Positions 34,014-36,511 of a stretch of DNA of 36,511 nucleotides are shown piece by piece (the first letter of the stretch is position 1; every line of letters begins with the position of its first letter). The notes beneath the pieces were generated by a model. The model saw nothing but the letters and a program-made list of their open reading frames with translations, did no database searches and was not told the origin of the DNA. Source of the DNA: Candidatus Blautia merdipullorum (GTDB lineage Bacteria; Bacillota; Clostridia; Lachnospirales; Lachnospiraceae); assembly GCA_019118685.1 (NCBI GenBank), contig DWYL01000135.1:1-36511 (forward strand). The letters run 5' to 3'. Position numbers and translations under genes: made by a program.

Positions 34014-34036
34014 AGTGTAAAATTCTGAAAGAAATG

Positions 34037-34077
34037 GGCAGATGTCAGAGAAAGAAAAACAGGGCATCTGCCTGTTT
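34037..34077 (+). terminator. Partial terminator / stability hairpin between binding protein and permeases
   Basis: GGCAGATG (34037-34044) pairs with CATCTGCC (34065-34072), followed by TGTTTTAT. Such a leaky hairpin often keeps binding-protein mRNA more abundant than permease mRNA. Confidence 0.65.
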
Positions 34078-34097
34078 TATAGAAAAGGAGTGAGATT

Positions 34098-35057
34098 ATG
34101 GCTTCTATGGCGAAAAGGAGAAGAAAAGAAAATGTAGCGGAACCAACACCGAAGATTACGTGGAAGGAGATCAAAAGGCAGAAGGTTCTGATCTTCTGGT
34201 CATTGATCATCGTGATCTATGGGATTATTTTCTATTACCTCCCGCTGGGCGGCTGGGTGATGGCCTTTGAGGATTACAAACCTAAGGACGGGCTATTCCA
34301 CTCCGCTTTTGTGGGACTTGCAAATTTTAAACAGCTGTTTTCTGATGTGACCTTTGTCCGGGTTATCAGAAATACTCTGGCAATGGGTGTGATCAACCTG
34401 GCGGCAACCTTTATCATGGCGATTGTGTTTGCTATTCTTTTAAATGAGGTACAGTCAAAAGGAGGTAAGAAAGTCGTTCAGACAATTTCCTACTTACCCC
34501 ATTTCCTTTCCTGGATCATTGTAACAGGTATTCTGCATGATGCCCTGTCGGGATCTGGTATTATTAATGAACTTTTGGTAGGATTGCATCTGATTGATGA
34601 ACCTATAAATTTCTTTGCTCATACAAAGTATTTCTGGCCTATCGTAGCGTTTGCCAATGTGTGGAAAGAGACTGGCTGGAATGCGATTATTTATCTGGCG
34701 GCTATCACATCTATTGATCCATCTCTCTATGAAGCGGCCAGTATGGACGGTGCCGGCCGCTGGGCCAAGATTAAACATGTAACTTTACCGGGTATTAAGC
34801 CTACAATCATTATCCTGCTTCTTATGAATGTGGGAAATGTATTAAATGCGGGCTTCGAGATCCAGTATCTGCTTGGAAATGGTTTGGTACAGAGTGTATC
34901 CCAGACGATTGACATTTATGTGCTGAAATGGGGCATCAGTCAGGGCGATTATGCGATCGGTACTGCCGCAGGTATTTTCAAGAGCTTTGTAAGTATTGTT
35001 CTGATCGTCATTGCTAATCAGATTGCGAAGCGTAATGGCGAAGAGAGGCTGTTTTAG
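34098..35057 (+). CDS. Sugar ABC permease, LplB type
   Basis: This 319-residue inner-membrane permease has a basic cytoplasmic start (about 1-28), a first helix (about 30-55), and a run of five more helices through 310. The EAA loop YEAASMDGAGRWAKIKHVTLPGI starts near 211 and docks the ATPase. Residues PLGGWVMAFEDYKPKDG after the first helix are typical of the LplB/YteP group for complex oligosaccharides. AAGGAG precedes the ATG at 34098. Its stop lies 12 bases before the LplC-type gene, whose ribosome site overlaps the end of this gene. Confidence 0.93.
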   Translation: MASMAKRRRKENVAEPTPKITWKEIKRQKVLIFWSLIIVIYGIIFYYLPLGGWVMAFEDYKPKDGLFHSAFVGLANFKQLFSDVTFVRVIRNTLAMGVINLAATFIMAIVFAILLNEVQSKGGKKVVQTISYLPHFLSWIIVTGILHDALSGSGIINELLVGLHLIDEPINFFAHTKYFWPIVAFANVWKETGWNAIIYLAAITSIDPSLYEAASMDGAGRWAKIKHVTLPGIKPTIIILLLMNVGNVLNAGFEIQYLLGNGLVQSVSQTIDIYVLKWGISQGDYAIGTAAGIFKSFVSIVLIVIANQIAKRNGEERLF

Positions 35058-35069
35058 GAGGTGCCGAAA

Positions 35070-35978
35070 ATGAAAGAAGTAAAACAGAAAAAATCGAAAG
35101 CCCAGAAATCTGTGCCAGATAAGATTTTTGTTGTATTAAATACGCTGTTTATGATCGCATTTGTGGTCATTACCTTATATCCAGTGCTGAATACATTGGC
35201 GATTTCACTGAATGATGGTACAGATGCTCTCCGGGGAGGCATTTATCTGCTGCCGAGAAAATTTACACTGAAGAACTATATTACAGTTCTTCAGAAAAAT
35301 AATCTGCTTACCGGCGCTTATATAACGGTACTGCGAACTATATTCGGAACGGTTACAGCATTGTTTGCTAATGCAATCCTGGCTTTTATTGTCAGCAGAA
35401 AGCGCTTCTTATTTAAACGATCCTTATCGCTATTCTGGGTTATTACCATGTATGTGAACGGTGGTATGATTCCGGTATTCTTGCTGTATAAGAACCTGGG
35501 ACTTACCAATAGTTTTTGGGTTTATGTGATCCCAGGAATGGTAAGTGCTTTTAATATGCTGGTTATCCGTACTTATATGGCAGGAATCCCAGACAGTCTG
35601 GAGGAATCTGCCCAGCTGGACGGTGCGGGATATATGACGATTTTTCTGAAGATCATATCTCCGCTGTGCAAGCCAGTATATGCTACAGTAGCCCTGTTTG
35701 TGGCGGTAGGACAGTGGAACTCCTGGTTCGATGCTATGCTGTACAACCGTATGAGTCCTGAATTTACAACCCTTCAGTATGAACTGATGAAACTGCTGTC
35801 TTCTGTGACAAACCAGGGAAGTTCTGCTGAGGCAATGAAAAATGCCATTGGAAGTGTTACGCCTACATCAGTCCGTGCGGCAGCAACGATTCTGACTATG
35901 CTGCCAATTATCTGTCTGTATCCATTCCTTCAGAGATATTTTGTGACAGGCCTGACTATTGGCGGGGTAAAAGAATAA
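35070..35978 (+). CDS. Sugar ABC permease, LplC/YtcP type
   Basis: This 302-residue partner permease has six membrane helices (first about 18-42), the LplC signature GGMIPVFLLYKNLGLTNSFWVYVIP (about 131-155), and an EAA loop EESAQLDGAGYMTIFLKIISPL (about 178-200). The ATG at 35070 is preferred, with GGAGG eight bases upstream; a GTG at 35061 lies inside that site. It heterodimerises with the LplB-type protein to form the channel. A long imperfect hairpin follows, then the GH8 gene. Confidence 0.93.
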   Translation: MKEVKQKKSKAQKSVPDKIFVVLNTLFMIAFVVITLYPVLNTLAISLNDGTDALRGGIYLLPRKFTLKNYITVLQKNNLLTGAYITVLRTIFGTVTALFANAILAFIVSRKRFLFKRSLSLFWVITMYVNGGMIPVFLLYKNLGLTNSFWVYVIPGMVSAFNMLVIRTYMAGIPDSLEESAQLDGAGYMTIFLKIISPLCKPVYATVALFVAVGQWNSWFDAMLYNRMSPEFTTLQYELMKLLSSVTNQGSSAEAMKNAIGSVTPTSVRAAATILTMLPIICLYPFLQRYFVTGLTIGGVKE

Positions 35979-35994
35979 GCAGTAAGTCTATAAT

Positions 35995-36063
35995 AAACTG
36001 CTGCGTTAAGCTGATATTGAGAACAGACAGATTCTTTGTCATGCTTAATGCGGCAGTTTTATA
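35995..36063 (+). terminator. Imperfect long hairpin between permease and GH8 genes
   Basis: AAACTGCTGCGTTAAGC (35995-36011) pairs with GCTTAATGCGGCAGTTT (36043-36059) over 15 of 17 positions, the other two being G-T type, then TTATATT. It may end most transcripts or protect the permease mRNA; the next gene starts 53 bases later with no clear promoter. Confidence 0.7.
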
Positions 36064-36115
36064 TTACTCTGGATCAGGAGGAGTATCCGGAAAAACAGAA
36101 AGGAGATAAAGAAAA

Positions 36116-36511
36116 GTGGAAGGAGCATTTTATACAGGAAAATATCGGAATTTTTTTGAAGAACAGGGATATGACAGGCAGGAGATCGACAGCCGACTTG
36201 AGAGAATCTTCCAAACAATATTTTATGGTCCGGAAGATGAAAGGTTTTATCAGGAATCAGGATCAGATATGGGATACCTGGAGGACACAGGAAATCATGA
36301 TGTGCGTACAGAGGGAATGTCTTATGGCATGATGGTCTGTGTGCAGATGGATAAACAGGAAGAGTTTGACAGACTGTGGAAATGGGTATGCACTTATATG
36401 CGGATTCAGGAAGGACCTGGAAAAAATTATTTTATATGGTCTTGCGGTACAGATGGAACGCCTAATGCTGATGGTCCGGCGCCAGATGGGGAAGAATTTT
36501 TTGCAATGGCT
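36116..36511 (+). CDS. Glycoside hydrolase family 8, exo-oligoxylanase-like (5' part)
   Basis: This is the first 132 residues of a GH8 enzyme, cut by the window edge. The motif TGNHDVRTEGMSYGMM (58-73) contains the probable catalytic acid Glu66. FDRLWKWV, FIWSC and PNADGPAPDGEEFFAMA match the reducing-end xylose-releasing exo-oligoxylanase (Rex) group. There is no signal peptide, so it would act on imported xylo-oligosaccharides. The GTG at 36116 is the start: AGGAG (36101-36105) lies ten bases upstream and an in-frame TAA at 36107-36109 excludes any earlier start. A competing open frame from 36036 lacks family features and is a shadow. Confidence 0.88.
   Translation, partial: MEGAFYTGKYRNFFEEQGYDRQEIDSRLERIFQTIFYGPEDERFYQESGSDMGYLEDTGNHDVRTEGMSYGMMVCVQMDKQEEFDRLWKWVCTYMRIQEGPGKNYFIWSCGTDGTPNADGPAPDGEEFFAMA

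Noticed and set aside
36036-36332. 98-residue open frame as a gene
   Set aside because: It overlaps the GH8 reading frame, which carries clear family motifs and the ribosome binding site; the other frame shows none.
36116-36511. GH8 gene as a truncated pseudogene
   Set aside because: It is open to the last base of the window; the truncation is the window edge.

Overview
The window looks like chromosomal DNA from an anaerobic, low-to-mid GC Firmicute, most likely a gut Lachnospiraceae of the Blautia/Dorea type. This rests on protein character (long-form HPF, clostridial-type SecA with a zinc tail, YesM/YesN regulators, an LplABC-type sugar importer, DUF975 and DUF2752 membrane proteins), on strong AGGAGG ribosome binding sites, and on gene order. 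The genus is inference. No tRNA, rRNA, CRISPR array, phage gene or transposase was seen, and no gene-free stretch exceeds about 235 bases.

Region 1 (1-12.9 kb) is mostly housekeeping. It holds the tail of a corrinoid adenosyltransferase-like gene, dapA-dapB (lysine/diaminopimelate), a small exported acidic protein, hpf, a GH2 glycosidase flanked by its own terminators, secA, a 79-residue protein of unknown function, prfB without the usual programmed frameshift, and a threonine-branch group: PheB-type ACT protein, hom, and a phosphoglycerate-mutase-like protein of the kind proposed to be a homoserine kinase.

Region 2 (12.9-17.8 kb) is a regulatory and metabolic island. A MerR-type regulator faces an aminotransferase / glycerol-dehydrogenase-like enzyme / YjiH-type membrane protein operon. 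The two promoters overlap head-on, with a dyad operator in a 19-bp spacer. Palindromic repeat elements bound the island on both sides.

Region 3 (17.8-24.1 kb) has three small membrane proteins, tex, and a three-domain aminopeptidase P.

Region 4 (24.1-28.4 kb) is a MarR-controlled heterodimeric ABC exporter with one degenerate and one consensus ATP site, ending in another palindromic element.

Region 5 (28.5-36.5 kb) starts with a broken AAA-ATPase-like gene. It continues with a YesM/YesN two-component system, a solute-binding lipoprotein, two LplB/LplC-type permeases and the start of a GH8 enzyme. Together these suggest a xylo-oligosaccharide uptake and breakdown locus.

The most unusual signal is a family of three palindromic elements (12948-13024, 17672-17826, 28333-28427). 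Two share a 58-59 nt core carried at the tip of completely different, nearly perfect inverted-repeat arms. The inner hairpin of the core shows a compensatory base-pair change. The third is an internal-deletion derivative of the 17.7-kb copy in opposite orientation.
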